The notes under the pieces: model-generated
What the model was told of the DNA's origin: nothing
The model's database searches: none
Seen by the model: the letters and a program-made list of their open reading frames with translations, nothing else
From: Hormoscilla sp. GM7CHS1pb
GTDB lineage: Bacteria > Cyanobacteriota > Cyanobacteriia > Cyanobacteriales > Desertifilaceae
Direction: 5' to 3'
Length of the DNA stretch: 64,000 nt
NCBI GenBank assembly: GCA_014323675.1
Contig: JACONN010000006.1
Coordinates: forward strand, 496,001 to 560,000
Part shown: positions 26,512-37,870 of the stretch, piece after piece
Layout of the letters: each line of letters starts with the position of its first letter
Position numbering within the stretch: position 1 is the stretch's first letter
Translations under genes and position numbers: made by a program

Positions 26512-27320
26512 GGTAGTGATAAACATGTAGTGATGTGATGGCTAGTCTGTCCCAATAGGTGTGGGGATGTGGCATTTTCAATTTTTCGGCTGGGACGTCA
26601 ATGCCTGAAATATCGTTATTTGACTTGCCGTTGGATGCCACTATTGCGATCTCCGTCTGAGCTTTCTTGTGCTAACATCACTACTTGTGACCCACTACCA
26701 AAACGATATCATCAGAAACAAAAAAGAAAATAGATGGCCTTTTACTTGAGAGAATTTCTTTAGCTGGAATTGCACGTCAAGTTGGAGTTTCCAAAACTTT
26801 GCTCCAAGATTATGTTAATAAAAAATCTGCGGAAACTCCGCGTGAGATAAAGGTTTTAGACAAGCCAAAAGGGAAAATGACTATTGAATGTGATGAAATG
26901 TGGTCTTTTGTGGAGAATAAAGAAAATAAGCAATGGATTTGGTTAGCGTTAGATACAAAAACTAGAGAAATAGTTGGAGTTTATGTGGGCGAGCGCAGTC
27001 GGGAATCGGCAAAAAAATTGTGGAAATCTTTACCTCCTGTTTATCGGCAATGTGCAGTTTTTTACACAGATTTTTGGGAAGCTTATAACACAGTAATCCC
27101 CAAAAAACGTCATAAACCAGTAGGTAAAGAAACTGGAAAAACTAATCATATTGAAAGGCTAAACAACACATTAAGACAAAGAATTAGTCGTTTGGTTCGT
27201 AAAACATTATCATTCTCCAAGAAACTAGAAAATCACATCGGAGCTATTTGGTATTTTGTACATTATTACAACAAATGTTTATCGGGATAGATAATGCATC
27301 ACTACATATTTATCACCACC
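26512..27320 (+). mobile_element. IS1-family element whose left part is a 188-bp MITE
   Basis: Ends: GGTAGTGATAAACATGTAGT on the left and the inverted form of GGTGGTGATAAATATGTAGT on the right. The first 188 bp (26512-26699) is identical in layout to stand-alone MITEs at 31626-31813 and, truncated, 29906-30050. It replaces the zinc-ribbon part of the transposase. No target duplication is seen, consistent with deletion of adjacent DNA. Confidence 0.75.
26700..27290 (+). pseudogene. IS1-family transposase lacking its N-terminal zinc ribbon
   Basis: The frame reads KTISSETKKKIDGLLLERIS, LAGIARQVGVSKTLLQDYVN (helix-turn-helix), then the InsB-type catalytic core ECDEMWSFVENKENKQWIWL, CAVFYTDFWEAYNTVIPKKR, NHIERLNNTLRQRISRLVRK and a normal C-terminus ENHIGAIWYFVHYYN. 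The first about 40 residues expected in an intact enzyme are replaced by MITE sequence. A shortened product could start at 26799. Likely inactive. Confidence 0.85.
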
Positions 27321-27531
27321 CTTATTCCGAGCTAGGGAATTCCATTCTGTAAAGATGCTCCCAGATGAGCTATCTGAGATTCTGCAAGATCCAACTTGGG
27401 GGTGGAACAAGTTTTCTCCCGACCCAGTGGAGGTTCATTTCGTACCGGGAAATCATGAGACCATGATGACTAATCCCCACGTCCAGGTTCTAGCAGAACG
27501 GCTTCTCGTCAGCCTTGACCAAATAATTTAG
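27321..27531 (+). pseudogene. C-terminal end of a thioesterase domain (NRPS/PKS type)
   Basis: About 60 residues in one frame ending DPVEVHFVPGNHETMMTNPH, VQVLAERLLVSLDQ and a stop at 27529-27531. The P-G-N-H-x-T-M segment carries the active-site histidine region of terminal thioesterases of nonribosomal peptide and polyketide synthases. The rest of the enzyme is absent. Together with the FAAL start and the exporter end it marks the borders of a deleted biosynthetic cluster. Confidence 0.7.
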
Positions 27532-27537
27532 GATAAG

Positions 27538-27828
27538 ATGACCCAATATCGGAAAGCTCATGGAATGAGAATCTTCCTCCCGATCTGGTTAGGATATCTG
27601 ATTGCTGGACCTTTAGCGGACCGAGTCTTTGAACCCTTAATGGCCACCGACGGTTTATTAGCAAAGAGTGTGGGACAAATTATTGGGGTTGGGCCTGGTC
27701 GGGGAATTGGCTTAATTTTTATGATTATGGGAGCGTCGAGCGTGCTAACTACTGTTGTCGCCTACCGGTATCCCCGCCTGCGGCTAGTGGAAGATGAACT
27801 GCCTCCTGCAAGAGATGAATTACGGTGA
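27538..27828 (+). pseudogene. MFS exporter, C-terminal fragment
   Basis: 96 residues with two membrane segments (MRIFLPIWLGYLIAGPLADR; GRGIGLIFMIMGASSVLTTV) and the charged tail YRYPRLRLVEDELPPA, typical of the last helices of MFS transporters found at the end of cyanobacterial peptide/polyketide clusters. The ATG at 27538 is probably an internal methionine of the original gene or a chance start. It follows six bases after the thioesterase stop, too close for an intact upstream gene end plus start, so the junction may itself be rearranged. Confidence 0.6.
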
Positions 27829-28156
27829 TTTGAAAAATGCAGTCAGCTTATCCGATGCGCAGTGCTCAACCGCGCGCGCAGGGAGTAGTGCGATTAGCGC
27901 AAGGCGTGGAGACATCGAGCTCCCATGGCTGGCATATAATGCCCCGGCGTTGCTTCCCATTGCCGGTCTTACAGAGACGAGTTTTACCTCGTACTGAAGA
28001 GCCAGAAATCTGCTGCCTTGGTGTGACCCTGATGTCCCTTCTCTATTCCAACATACAAGGCGGGCTTTCTCCTACCTAGCCCCACCCCTCGTTCCCACGG
28101 CGAAGCCTGGGAACGGGTTCCGGTGCGGGGTGCGGATGCGGGGTGGAGGTTACCTG
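27829..28156. other. intergenic, repeats only
   Basis: Holds a GGAGACATCGAGCTCCC repeat piece (27910-27926), a GGCGGGCTTT...GCCCC repeat piece (28050-28085) and a GTTCCCACGGCGAAGCCTGG palindrome (28090-28112). No gene is supported. Confidence 0.55.
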
Positions 28157-29762
28157 TTAATTAGCAGACACCCTTAAGCTACCCGGTTGAGCCAAATTGC
28201 CCTCTAAAACCACACCCCGATGATTAGCTGCCAGATGTCGGACAATCTTATAAATCGACTCTATTTCTTCAGAGGCCCCAGCAGCATCTGCCAACTCTAC
28301 CAGAGACATGGACTGCTTTGGCTCCTGTAAAGCTTGCATCACCCGACGCTGCAAGTCCAGAATAGCCGCGGCCGCCTTCTTACCAGCTTCCACTCCGGGT
28401 TGGTGATAGGCGTTGATATTTACCAGGAAACCGTACAAACCTACTGCCCGATCGTACAGGGCGATCAAAGCCCCCACCGTGCGAGGATTAACTTCTGGTA
28501 TAGTGACAGCGATCGAATCACGCTGATTTTCATACAAAGCCTTGCGAGTACCCTGCAAGAAACCAGACAGATAGTCTCCCGCCGTAACGCCCGCTTCCAC
28601 TTCTGGAGAAGTTCCTTTGCGGTCCTCTAACACTTCGATGAAGGTGATAAAGAAATTGGGGACCCCTTCCCGCAGCTGCTGCACGAAGGCATGTTGGTCA
28701 GTAGAACCTTTGTTACCATAGACAGCAATCCCCTGATGGACAATATTACCGTCGAGATCCTTCTCCTTACCCAGAGATTCCATGACCAACTGTTGCAGGT
28801 AGCGACTAAACAGCAGCAGACTGTCCTTATAGGGCAAGACCACCATATCTTTTTCCCCCTTGCCGTTACCAGCGAAGTACCAAGATAAGGCCAATAGGGC
28901 AGCGGGATTATTTTTCAGCTGCTGGATGCGGGTAGCAGAGTCCATTTCCTTAGCCCCGGCCAGCATCTGCTGGATATCGATGCCTTGCAAAGCTGCTGGC
29001 AACAACCCCACCGCTGACATCTCCGAAGTCCGTCCGCCTACCCAGTCATGCATGGGGAAGGTGGCCACCCAGCCTTCAGATTTTGCCAGTTTTTCCAGTT
29101 TGCTATCATGGCCAGTGATGGCGACGAAGTGGGATGAATGGGGAATCTGTTGGGATTCATAGGCCTTTTGCAGCTCAATCATGCCGTTGCGGGTATCCGG
29201 CGTTCCCCCTGATTTGGAGATGACTAATACCAGGGTAGTATTAAGTCGGTGTTCCAACTCGATCAAAATGTCATCAATGCCAGCTGGATCGGTATTGTCT
29301 ATAAAGTGAATTGCCAGAGGCGGGTCGATCGGGGCCAGGGCCTGGGCGACAAACTGAGGGCCCAGGGCAGATCCGCCAATCCCGATGGAGAGTATATCTG
29401 TGAATTTGGGGGCGTGGGGCGGATGGATCTCACCAGAGTGAACCTTGTGGACAAAAGATTCTATCTGTTCGAGAGTTTCGACAATTTCTTGTTTCAGGAG
29501 ACCTGTGGGGCCAAATCCGGGTTTCGCAGCCAGTAATGACCCACCATCCGGTTTTCGTCCGGGTTGGCGATCGTCCCCTTTCCAAGGCCGCCATATCGGC
29601 AAAAGCCTTGTCCAACTTGGGCCTCATGGCCTCAACGAAAGCATCATCAAACCCCATGCGGCTAACATCGAGGTAAAATCCCAACCCCTCGTGATAATAA
29701 AGCCAATCTTGATAGCGTTGCCAGAGTGTCGCAGGCGTAGCCGTGTCCATAGCTTCTCTCAA
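28157..29762 (-). pseudogene. pgi: glucose-6-phosphate isomerase with two frameshifts
   Basis: Interconverts glucose-6-P and fructose-6-P. The N-terminal frame (from 29762 or the second ATG) reads [20 protein letters not shown] up to MAALERG. A short middle frame gives [17 protein letters not shown]. The long frame from about 29505 carries the catalytic body ([77 protein letters not shown]). Both breaks coincide with four-base G/C runs (29575-29578 and 29506-29509) where five would restore the frame. Since the enzyme is central, homopolymer error is a strong alternative to real loss. Restored length is about 530 residues. Confidence 0.9.
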
Positions 29763-29905
29763 CTCATTTTTGCCATCACCAGTTTAGCTGTGCGGTAGCG
29801 GTCAGTCGAGTCAACCCAATTATCCCATACCACCAGTTCCCAGAAAGCATGGGAATGGACAATTGCCAATTGCGCGATCCGAAGTGCCGCACGGCATGGG
29901 TAAGC
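29763..29905 (-). pseudogene. unrecognised gene end truncated by MITE
   Basis: A minus-strand frame ending [39 protein letters not shown] stops at 29759-29761, just before pgi, and is cut upstream by the MITE at 29906. The codon usage looks protein-coding, but I do not recognise the family. Confidence 0.4.
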
Positions 29906-30050
29906 CGGTAGTGGGTCACAAGTAGTGATGTTAGCACAAGAAAGCTCAGACGGAGATCGCAATAGTGGCATCCAACGGCAAGTCAAATAACGATATTTCA
30001 GGCATTGACGTCCCAGCCGAAAAATTGAAAATGCCACATCCCCACACCTA
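29906..30050. mobile_element. 188-bp MITE family, truncated copy
   Basis: First 145 bases of the 188-bp MITE seen at 31626-31813, in the opposite orientation (GGTAGTGGGTCACAAGTAGT at its left). It stops inside the element and joins directly to ATGTGAGATGCACCC, the end of a different MITE family. Confidence 0.8.
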
Positions 30051-30080
30051 ATGTGAGATGCACCCGAAAAAACTGACTCT

Positions 30081-30368
30081 CTATTGGGGCGGCCTAGTCT
30101 CTTTCTGCTCGGCTGTTGCAAAAGGAACAGCTTGCAACTCGTCAATACACTGATCTATAATTGGCTGGATGCGTTCGCAAGTTAGGCGACGAGCCTCATC
30201 GGCAGACAGGTTTTGGCTTTTAGATTCATGCCAGCATCTATCAATCTCTCTGGCAAGGGCCAGCAAGACTTGGGCCAGGGCTACAGGCACCCTCATCGTC
30301 TTAGTTTCTCCCAAGTTCCATGTTGGTTTGAACAGCGGTGCATTTTTGCGGAAACCTCCTCTTGCCAT
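30081..30368 (-). CDS. small conserved hypothetical protein
   Basis: 95 residues: MARGGFRKNAPLFKPTWNLG, then ETKTMRVPVALAQVLLALAR and a helical tail. The pattern (basic start, W-x-x-G-E-T-x-x-x-R-V-P-x-x-L) is familiar from small cyanobacterial proteins that look like ribbon-helix-helix or antitoxin-type DNA-binding proteins. No function can be assigned. It sits between MITE remnants and an IS630 relic, with no partner toxin visible. Confidence 0.5.
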   Translation of the reverse strand: MARGGFRKNAPLFKPTWNLGETKTMRVPVALAQVLLALAREIDRCWHESKSQNLSADEARRLTCERIQPIIDQCIDELQAVPFATAEQKETRPPQ

Positions 30369-30422
30369 AGTGCTTGACTCCTCATGAAAACGGTGGTAAT
30401 ATATACTTGGCTGCTTAAACGA

Positions 30423-31436
30423 TCAACTTACTGGTGGCGAGTCATCCAGCGTTGCGAGCAACTCCCGACGTCCGACAGCTGGATAGTTTTCCCAAGCTAG
30501 TCCAAAACAGAAATTAGGGTCTATCTTTGCAAATCTGGGATGCACCCTTTCCAACTCGGGTGCATCCCACTTTCGCAATGAGTATTTAATAAATCGCCAC
30601 AAAATTTCAATAATATTTAACTGGGGAGAATAGGTAGGCAAATAAAAAATTGTCAACTCTTTTTTTTCCCATTCTTCTTGTTTATTTTTCACGGCATTAC
30701 TCGTATGAGTGGAAGCATTATCCATCACCAACACGGTTTTTTTCTTTAGTGTTGAACAAAAATCATCTATACATGATATAACTACCTCACTATTAATCTG
30801 ACACTCAAATAAGTAAGGATCTAGTTCATTCTTGCGGTTCAAAAATCCCAAGACATTTAATCTTCTACTTTTTTTACTTTTTACCTCAATAACTTCTCCA
30901 TGTTCTTGCCATGCATAAGGGACATATGCATTTAAACAAAAACCGGTTTCGTCAAAAAATATTAAATCAATTTCGCCTCTATCTTCTTGTTCTTTTAACT
31001 TTTTTAATTCTTTCTTTTTTTCTTGATATTCCGTGGGTTCTGGCTCCCCTCCTACCCGTTTTCGGATCCGTCGCCACGACATATTTTCATTTTTTAATAT
31101 CCTTTTAATAGTGTCTTTACTCACTGACACGTTCCGGGTGCATCCCACTTTCGCAAGGGCTATCTGCTCTTTTTGTTCCGAATTAAATTTCGGTTTCCTT
31201 CCACGTCCTTTTCTATCATATAATCAGACTAAATTTAGCTCTTCCCAAGCATTAAACCAATTATATATTGTCACAATAGACACGTCAAATATGTTCATCA
31301 ATTCTTTGGTTTGATAACCTTCATGCGAGAGAAGAATGCAATGTGCTCGTCTTCTAACGTGAGAATATTTACTTTGTGCATAAATCCGTTTAAGTAGATT
31401 AATTGTTTCATGGCTTAATCCCTTTATAAATCTCAT
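30423..31436 (-). pseudogene. IS630-family transposase, damaged
   Basis: N-terminal helix-turn-helix frame from 31436 (ETINLLKRIYAQSKYSHVRR, FDVSIVTIYNWFNAWEE) ends at a TAG at 31224. The catalytic frame then gives KDTIKRILKNENMSWRRIRK, DLIFFDETGFCLNAYVPYAW, VLVMDNASTHTS and YSPQLNIIEILWRFIKYSLR with the DDE residues. Two places carry the module GGGTGCATCCCACTTTCGCA: at about 31136 it replaces roughly 25-30 expected residues, and at about 30566 it replaces the normal C-terminus. These look like footprints of another mobile element or recombination at its ends. Not functional. Confidence 0.82.
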
Positions 31437-31625
31437 GGCTAATTTTCACCTCACCTAATGTCTGAATGAACTTTTCCTTAATTATAGCATGTTTTTATCC
31501 CCTAGGCAAAATATAAAAATAATTTTGCACAACTACTTACCTAAAGGTAGAAGTTGAGGGAGCATGTCTTGTTTGAGAGATGGCTAATTGAGAATAGCTT
31601 TCCCAGGCGGGAGCTAGGGAACGAG

Positions 31626-31813
31626 GGTAGTGATAAACATGTAGTGATGTGATGGCTAGTCTGTCCCAATAGGTGTGGGGATGTGGCATTTTCAATTTTT
31701 CGGCTGGGACGTCAATGCCTGAAATATCGTTATTTGACTTGCCGTTGGATGCCACTATTGCGATCTCCGTCTGAGCTTTCTTGTGCTAACATCACTACTT
31801 GTGACCCACTACC
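31626..31813. mobile_element. 188-bp MITE, complete copy
   Basis: From GGTAGTGATAAACATGTAGT to the inverted ACTTGTGACCCACTACC. The left end equals that of the IS1-type element at 26512. It truncates the 3' end of the UPF0182 gene. Confidence 0.85.
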
Positions 31814-34684
31814 GAATTTTGAAGGGATGGTTGCTGGAAAATCTGCTCGAGTGCTTGTGAGAGGGTTTGGGCCATAACGATGCGGTTTTGGTAAACTACG
31901 ATCACTCGCACTAATGTGGGTAGAGAGTTTTGGTGGCTTCCAGGTACAGAGGTTCGACGTATAGCAGGGATTGTTCGATCGGGATGACCAAGAGATTCCC
32001 CTGCACTGCGCGGGAACCCTGCTGATTCCACAGGGAAATTTGCTGGGAGATTTCTGGGTCTTGATTGATCAGGGCATCAATTTGCTCTGAACCATAGATC
32101 AATTGCTGTTTGGGAAACTTGTACAGAAGTAGCTTACCATATTGCTTGCCATCGGAGCGACCCGCGAGCCAGGCGATCATGTTGTTACGACTGACTGGAG
32201 TAAATGGGTGCAGCAGGATTAGTTCTTCTGCTGTTTCTTCGGGCAGCTTCATGATTAAGTAGTAGGGTTCGATCTCTTGGGTTTCATTCCATAGATTTCT
32301 CGGGGCACCCGCCACTGGTCTTCCCGGTTGTAAAATACCTGGGGGTCTGTCATGTGATAGGTTAACAAGCGCTCCGATTGAATGTTAAACAAATCCTCGG
32401 GATAGCGAATATGGACTCGCAGGGTAATGGGCAGGGCCTCCAGCGGTTGGAACATATCGGGAAAAATTAACTGCCAAGTGGTAATAATTGGGTCTAGGGG
32501 GTCGGCTACGAAAAATTGCACGTCGCCGTTATAGGCGTCAATTATGACTTTGACCGAGTTGCGGATATAGTTAAAGGGGTGTTCTCCCGGGTCGGAATAG
32601 GGGTAGCGATCGCTCGTCGTATAGGCATCGACAATCCAGTAGAGATAATTGTTAGCCTGCCAGCGATCGTTGTCGTTATAAAAATCAGTGTTTGCCACCA
32701 CCAGGTAAGGGTCGCTGTCGAACTGCAAGAAAGGGGCGATCGCCCGGATGCGCTGATGAATATTACGGCGGAACAGCACCTTAGTTTCCGGAGTGAAGTA
32801 CCTAGTCAGCAGCATTTGCCAATTTTTCAGATACTTAGCAAACAATATTCTGCGCCACGCAGAATTAATAGGCACGCCACCCGTGCCATCGTAATGGTTG
32901 TATTCATTTTCATCACCACTAGGATAGTCCAATTCCGGTTCCAAACTGGGGATCGTCACGTAGTTGTTAGTGAGTTCCCCGTAATAAATCCGGGGCTTGC
33001 CGATGGGAATACTATCACGAATTCGTTTACTTTTTGTCCAGAGGGTGCCAACACCTGTTTCGTCGTCAACCCTCAGATCCTTCACAAAGTAGTCTGGCAG
33101 ACCTTCGGGAGTGGCAGTATTTACAGGAGACATGGTAAAGCCATAGCCGTGGCTGTAGACTAGATGTTCGTTTACCCAGGTTTTCGCTTGAGGAGGAACC
33201 TCAGAGTAGTCTAACTCCCGCCCTACCACAATCACCTGTTGCTTTTCTGCCGGGTCTGAATCTTCTGCTTTCAGGGTGTAGCGTTCGATATCAGCATCGC
33301 GGAATTTGTAGTAGAGGCGAATTTGTTGCAACTGGCGATTGGTTTGCAGCAGGGAACGGGTATCCCAGAGGCGAATGTTTTTAATGGTAAGTTGATTGTT
33401 TTGCAGGTCAGAGAATGTCAGATTACCTTGAGGATCGAAGGGTTTAACTTCAATATCTTCTAGACCAAAGGCCGCGCGTGTTCCTGAGATACTACGTTCG
33501 ATGTAGGGGGTTTCCCGTTCCAATTCGTTGGGTTGTACGACCAGACGTTGCACCACTGCTGGCACCAGATAAGTGGTAGCACCAGCAACTGCCAGAAACA
33601 ATACGATCGCATAGACTACATAAGGCCATAGGTTCTTTTTTCTCGACAAGAAAATCACTCGCACCAGCAGGATAATGACGATCGCCCCTGCCAACCAACT
33701 GAGAAACGAGATCAGGGGCAACTGAGTAGTAACGTCGGTATAAGAAGCACCGTAAGTTACCCCTCGTGGAGAATAGAGCAATTCATAACGGGATAGCCAA
33801 TAGCTGTAGGCGACGCTGAACATGACGCCAGCGCTATTCAGTTGCAAGTGGCGTCGTTGGCGGACTGAAAATCCCGGAAATATCCCTTGAGACAAGCTGT
33901 TGCCCGATAGTAAGTATACTAGGGCGACAGCTATTAGAGTGAATACAGACAACACCACTAGCCAAAATTCCAGCAGGTGCAATACTGGCAAGGTGAAGAC
34001 ATAAAAGCTGATATCCTGGCCGAATAGCGGATCGCTACTGTTAAAGGGCGTGGGATGGAAATACTGTAATATCCTGGCCCATAGTCCGGACAGAATCAAA
34101 CCAAAGCCTAAACTTATGGCAATGGCGATCGCGCTTAATACCAATTCTGCGGCCATGCAGATAACTACTGGCAAACCCAGCAGAAAACCTAGTTCTATCG
34201 GGCGATCGGGCAGTTGCTGTATTGTCTGTAAAATTGATTCCGGTCGAAAGCGCGGTGGCAGTTCTGGATAGGCCATCGCTGCTGACCAATTTGGATACCA
34301 GTAATCTATCACCACATTTCCATATTGCAGTAACAGCAACCCTAAGACCAGAGTTAATCCCAGCACCCAAAAGAGCAACCAGCCTAAAACTATGTTTTTA
34401 CTATTCTCTTTATTATTCTCTTTATATCTTTCTTCTGGTAGGTTTCGGGGATGTTTTAGTCTCGAAGCTACTCCCAGATTTCCTAGCATCAACATCCCCG
34501 ACAACCACAGCCCGATCGCCCACAACATTCCCTGAGTTTTTATCCGCAACTGAAATGCTGATAAATAACCTACTTCCTGAAACCATAAACCTTCTGCTAC
34601 TAGATCTGATATTATGTCAATAGTAAACCACAGTCCCAATAGCAGGACTATCAGCCAACTGCTTCTTTTTTTTAACCATACCAT
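31814..34684 (-). pseudogene. UPF0182 large membrane protein, two frameshifts, 3' end cut by MITE
   Basis: Start at the ATG 34682-34684 (MVWLKKRSSWLIVLLLGLWF). Seven or so membrane helices in the first 400 residues are followed by a large soluble domain (VTYGASYTDVTTQLPLISFL; YSEVPPQAKTWVNEHLVYSH; GKPRIYYGELTNNYVTIPSL). Near 32291 one A is missing before [20 protein letters not shown]. Near 31927 another A is missing before [18 protein letters not shown]. Both are in A-runs. The last residues ([13 protein letters not shown]) meet the MITE, so the natural C-terminus is gone. Function of the family is unknown. Confidence 0.85.
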
Positions 34685-34889
34685 AATTAATTCACAATTC
34701 AAAATTTTCAACTTAAAATTGGGCAAATAATTGATACTCAATCTCTAAGCTTTTCTAGCGCTACGCACACGGCTGCGCCCACTTCGTAATGGGTGCAAAT
34801 TCAATGCACAACAGCTTATTGCTTGTTAATTGCTAAGGTCAGTGGTTAGTAGTCAGTAGTCAATAACAACTAACAACTAACAACTTTTT

Positions 34890-36188
34890 TTAGCTGTACT
34901 GCTGGCCGGATCTTGCTTCCGTTTCCAGATTAAACAGCATTTTCAATGTTTCCATTGCGTGGCGTCTGGCCTCTATATCCTGCTGCGCCCGCAGCTGCAC
35001 CATTGGGTCGTGGAGAATTTTATTTACTATTCCACGAGTTAATGCTTCTATCACTTCTTGATGCTTTTCCGCAAATTCCGAACCCAATCTCGACAAAGCT
35101 TTTTCTAACTCTTGTTCGCGAATTGTTTCAACTTTGCTCCGCAAGCTATTGATCGTAGGAACTGTTTCCAAACTGCGCCACCAGACTTCAAATGCTTCGC
35201 ATTCCTCTTCTAACATAACTGCCGCAACAGCCGCCATCTGACGGCGGCTTTCTGTATTTTGAGCTACCACCGCCTTCAAGTCATCTACATTAAACGCCTG
35301 CACATTACTTAGCTGATTCACATCTGCATCCACGTTGCGCGGCACAGAAATATCAAACAGCATTACAGAGCGAGTTGCATCCAGGACTGCTTCCAGCTTA
35401 GCACGATTTAGCAGCGGCTGGGTCGCACCCGTACTCGTAAACACTATATCCGAGGCCGCGATCGCGCTCATCATTTCCGAGAGGGGATATAATTGCAACT
35501 GGGCGTTTTGGAACTGACTTGCCAATTCTTCTGCCCGCTGCATAGAACGATTGATAATTGAGATTTGAGTTGCGCCTTTTGCCAGCAGGTGTTGCACTAG
35601 CAAGCGGGACATTTTCCCCGCCCCCACAATTGCGATCCGACAAGCTGCGATATTTTCCACCTTCACTTGGGCTAATTCTACCGCCGCTGAACTGATGGAA
35701 ACAGCTCCCGTGCCAATATTTGTTTCCGTGCGGACTCTTTTCCCGGCGGCGATCGCCTGTTTCAACAGTCTGTTCAGGATCCGCCCTACTCCCTTATACT
35801 GCTGACCCAGTTTGTGAGCTTGTTTCACCTGAGATAGAATTTGTCCTTCCCCTAACACCAGGCTATCTAAACCAGCTGCTACCCGCATCAGCTGCATCAC
35901 GGCGTCTTCCCGCAGTAAGATAAATAAATGAGGACGTAAATGATGGCCTGGGGTTTTGCTGCGATCGCCTATAAACTGGGTCACTTCCCAGACCGCCTGT
36001 TGAGCCGAGTTCGTCACGATGTAAATTTCTAGTCTATTGCAGGTGCTAACGATCGCCACTTCTTCTATGTGAGGATAGTTCTTCAGAGATGCGATCGCCC
36101 CTTCTATTTGCGGTTCGGGAATGCTAATTTTTTCCCTTACTTCCACCGGGGCTGTCTTATGGCTTAAACCTACGACTGCAATGTTCAT
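34890..36188 (-). CDS. hemA: glutamyl-tRNA reductase
   Basis: Reduces glutamyl-tRNA to glutamate-1-semialdehyde, the committed step of chlorophyll, haem and bilin synthesis. Start at the ATG 36186-36188 ([20 protein letters not shown]) with AGGAG four bases upstream; the longer frame to 36293 is not conserved. Catalytic cysteine in [10 protein letters not shown], then [20 protein letters not shown], the NADPH-binding loop [16 protein letters not shown] and the C-terminal dimerisation helix. 432 residues, complete. It follows glpX by 86 bases on the same strand and probably forms an operon with it, as in other cyanobacteria. hemL (49363-50662) takes the next step. Confidence 0.96.
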   Translation of the reverse strand: MNIAVVGLSHKTAPVEVREKISIPEPQIEGAIASLKNYPHIEEVAIVSTCNRLEIYIVTNSAQQAVWEVTQFIGDRSKTPGHHLRPHLFILLREDAVMQLMRVAAGLDSLVLGEGQILSQVKQAHKLGQQYKGVGRILNRLLKQAIAAGKRVRTETNIGTGAVSISSAAVELAQVKVENIAACRIAIVGAGKMSRLLVQHLLAKGATQISIINRSMQRAEELASQFQNAQLQLYPLSEMMSAIAASDIVFTSTGATQPLLNRAKLEAVLDATRSVMLFDISVPRNVDADVNQLSNVQAFNVDDLKAVVAQNTESRRQMAAVAAVMLEEECEAFEVWWRSLETVPTINSLRSKVETIREQELEKALSRLGSEFAEKHQEVIEALTRGIVNKILHDPMVQLRAQQDIEARRHAMETLKMLFNLETEARSGQQYS

Positions 36189-36274
36189 ATGCTCCTGTTT
36201 AATTTTTCTCTGGTCATCTGCTGGGCATTGTTCATGATTCATTGCCCATCGCAATAAACCATGAACAATGATTC

Positions 36275-37345
36275 CTAACGCAATTCCAGCCATTTTGGCT
36301 GATCTGACATATGGATAGTATCAACAAATCTTGCTGTTTTTGACTGGCTGGAGATCACCAGACTTTGAGTCCGTGCGCCGCCGTGGAAATACCGCACTCC
36401 TTCCATCAGGGTTCCTGGAGTAATCCCGCAAGCAGCAAACAGCACTGTTTCCCCATTGGCTAGCTCCTCAGCATTATAAACCTTATCTGGGTCTTCAATT
36501 CCCATTTCTTTGAGCCGATTGATGTTGCTCTCTTTGCTTTCGCCAATCAATCCCGTTTTGACTATTTCTGGATCGTAGATCAGCTGTCCTTGGAAGTGAC
36601 CTCCCAAGCAGCGCATGGCGGCGGCAGAGATTACACCTTCTGGTGCCGCACCAATGCCCATCAGGGCGTGGATGTTAGTACCCGCAAAGGCACAACTCAG
36701 GGCCGCTGATACATCTCCATCGCTGATCAGTCGCACCCTGGCACTCGCTTGGCGGATTTCCTCGATCAGGTCTTTGTGACGGGGACGGTCCATGACCACC
36801 ACCACCAGTTCATCAACGGAGCGGTCCATGCAATCTGAGATGATTTTCAGGTTTTCCGTGGCTGATTTGCGGATATCTACATGGTTTTTTGCCGCCGGCG
36901 GTGCTGCCAGTTTTTTCATGTAGAAGTCTGGCGCTGCGAACAAACCGCCTTTTTCTGAGATTGCCAATACTGCCATTGAGCCCGGTTGCCCGTAAGCCAC
37001 CAGGTTGGTGCCTTCACAGGGGTCAACTGCGATGTCAATTTCAATCAGTTCGTCGGGATTGCAGAAATCTTTGGCATTTTCCTGGGTACAAATGCCCAAT
37101 TCTTCACCGATGTAGAGCATGGGGGCTTCGTCTCGCTCTCCTTCACCGATCACGATGCGTCCCCGCATATAAATCTTGTTCATCCGCTCCCGCATGGCTT
37201 CGACTGCCACCTGATCGGCGGTGTTTTTTTCTCCTTTGCCCATCCACCGGGCCGAGGCGATCGCGGCTTGCTCCACCACCTCAATAATCTCTAGACCTAT
37301 CGTACTCTCTATCACTGGATTTTCAGCCTCCTGAGTCAATCCCAA
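36275..37345 (-). CDS. glpX: class II fructose-1,6-/sedoheptulose-1,7-bisphosphatase
   Basis: Key Calvin-cycle phosphatase of cyanobacteria. 356 residues with GlpX motifs: [40 protein letters not shown], the metal site [47 protein letters not shown] and [18 protein letters not shown]. Known enzymes are regulated by AMP and redox. The ATG at 37343-37345 is supported by length. Upstream gene of the likely glpX-hemA operon. Confidence 0.95.
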   Translation of the reverse strand: MGLTQEAENPVIESTIGLEIIEVVEQAAIASARWMGKGEKNTADQVAVEAMRERMNKIYMRGRIVIGEGERDEAPMLYIGEELGICTQENAKDFCNPDELIEIDIAVDPCEGTNLVAYGQPGSMAVLAISEKGGLFAAPDFYMKKLAAPPAAKNHVDIRKSATENLKIISDCMDRSVDELVVVVMDRPRHKDLIEEIRQASARVRLISDGDVSAALSCAFAGTNIHALMGIGAAPEGVISAAAMRCLGGHFQGQLIYDPEIVKTGLIGESKESNINRLKEMGIEDPDKVYNAEELANGETVLFAACGITPGTLMEGVRYFHGGARTQSLVISSQSKTARFVDTIHMSDQPKWLELR

Positions 37346-37870
37346 TCTTATATTTCTAAGGTATTAGTGCGGCGTTTAACCCTCACAAATCCAACAAGTA
37401 GATCCGTGCAAGTATAACAAAGCGCATTTTTCAACACGCTGAGGCCGCAGCCTGCGCCGTCAATGCGTAACACGCTACCGGGCTACTGGTCGAGCGCTTA
37501 TAGTTAGCAGCCAGGGCTAGCCATCCACTGCTAAGTTCAAGCTTAGTACACAAAAAAGCAAAAAGCCAGTAATATACCGGATTTGCCGCTCTCAAGTAAT
37601 AAGTTTTTGGGCACACACACTCGCCACTCTATCAGAATCCGGGTTCCCCTGATGACAATTCTTGATTACCATAAATGTTAAGTTTTACTAATATCTGCTG
37701 TCCCAGCCAGCAATTACAGGCTGTTTTGACCTTGCTGGTCGTCCAGCCAGCGCCGCCGGTGCTATACTGTTCATAGCCCCAAGCCCCGGGAGCATGTCCT
37801 GCTGAGGAAATAAGTATTTTTGCTCTCCGAATCACCTGCGGTCTTAGGATGGTGCTAACAACTGACAACA
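37346..37870. other. intergenic, no gene seen
   Basis: About 525 bases. It includes the glpX promoter region presumably, and GC-rich stretches at 37440-37480, but no gene, terminator or recognised repeat beyond short inverted pieces. Confidence 0.45.

Noticed and set aside
36189-36293. Longer hemA reading frame from 36293
   Set aside because: The extra 35 residues are not seen in the family and the start at 36188 has AGGAG.
37410-37620. Possible small RNA or gene between glpX and the ImmA relic
   Set aside because: Only weak inverted pieces; no promoter-terminator pair or conserved structure recognisable by eye.
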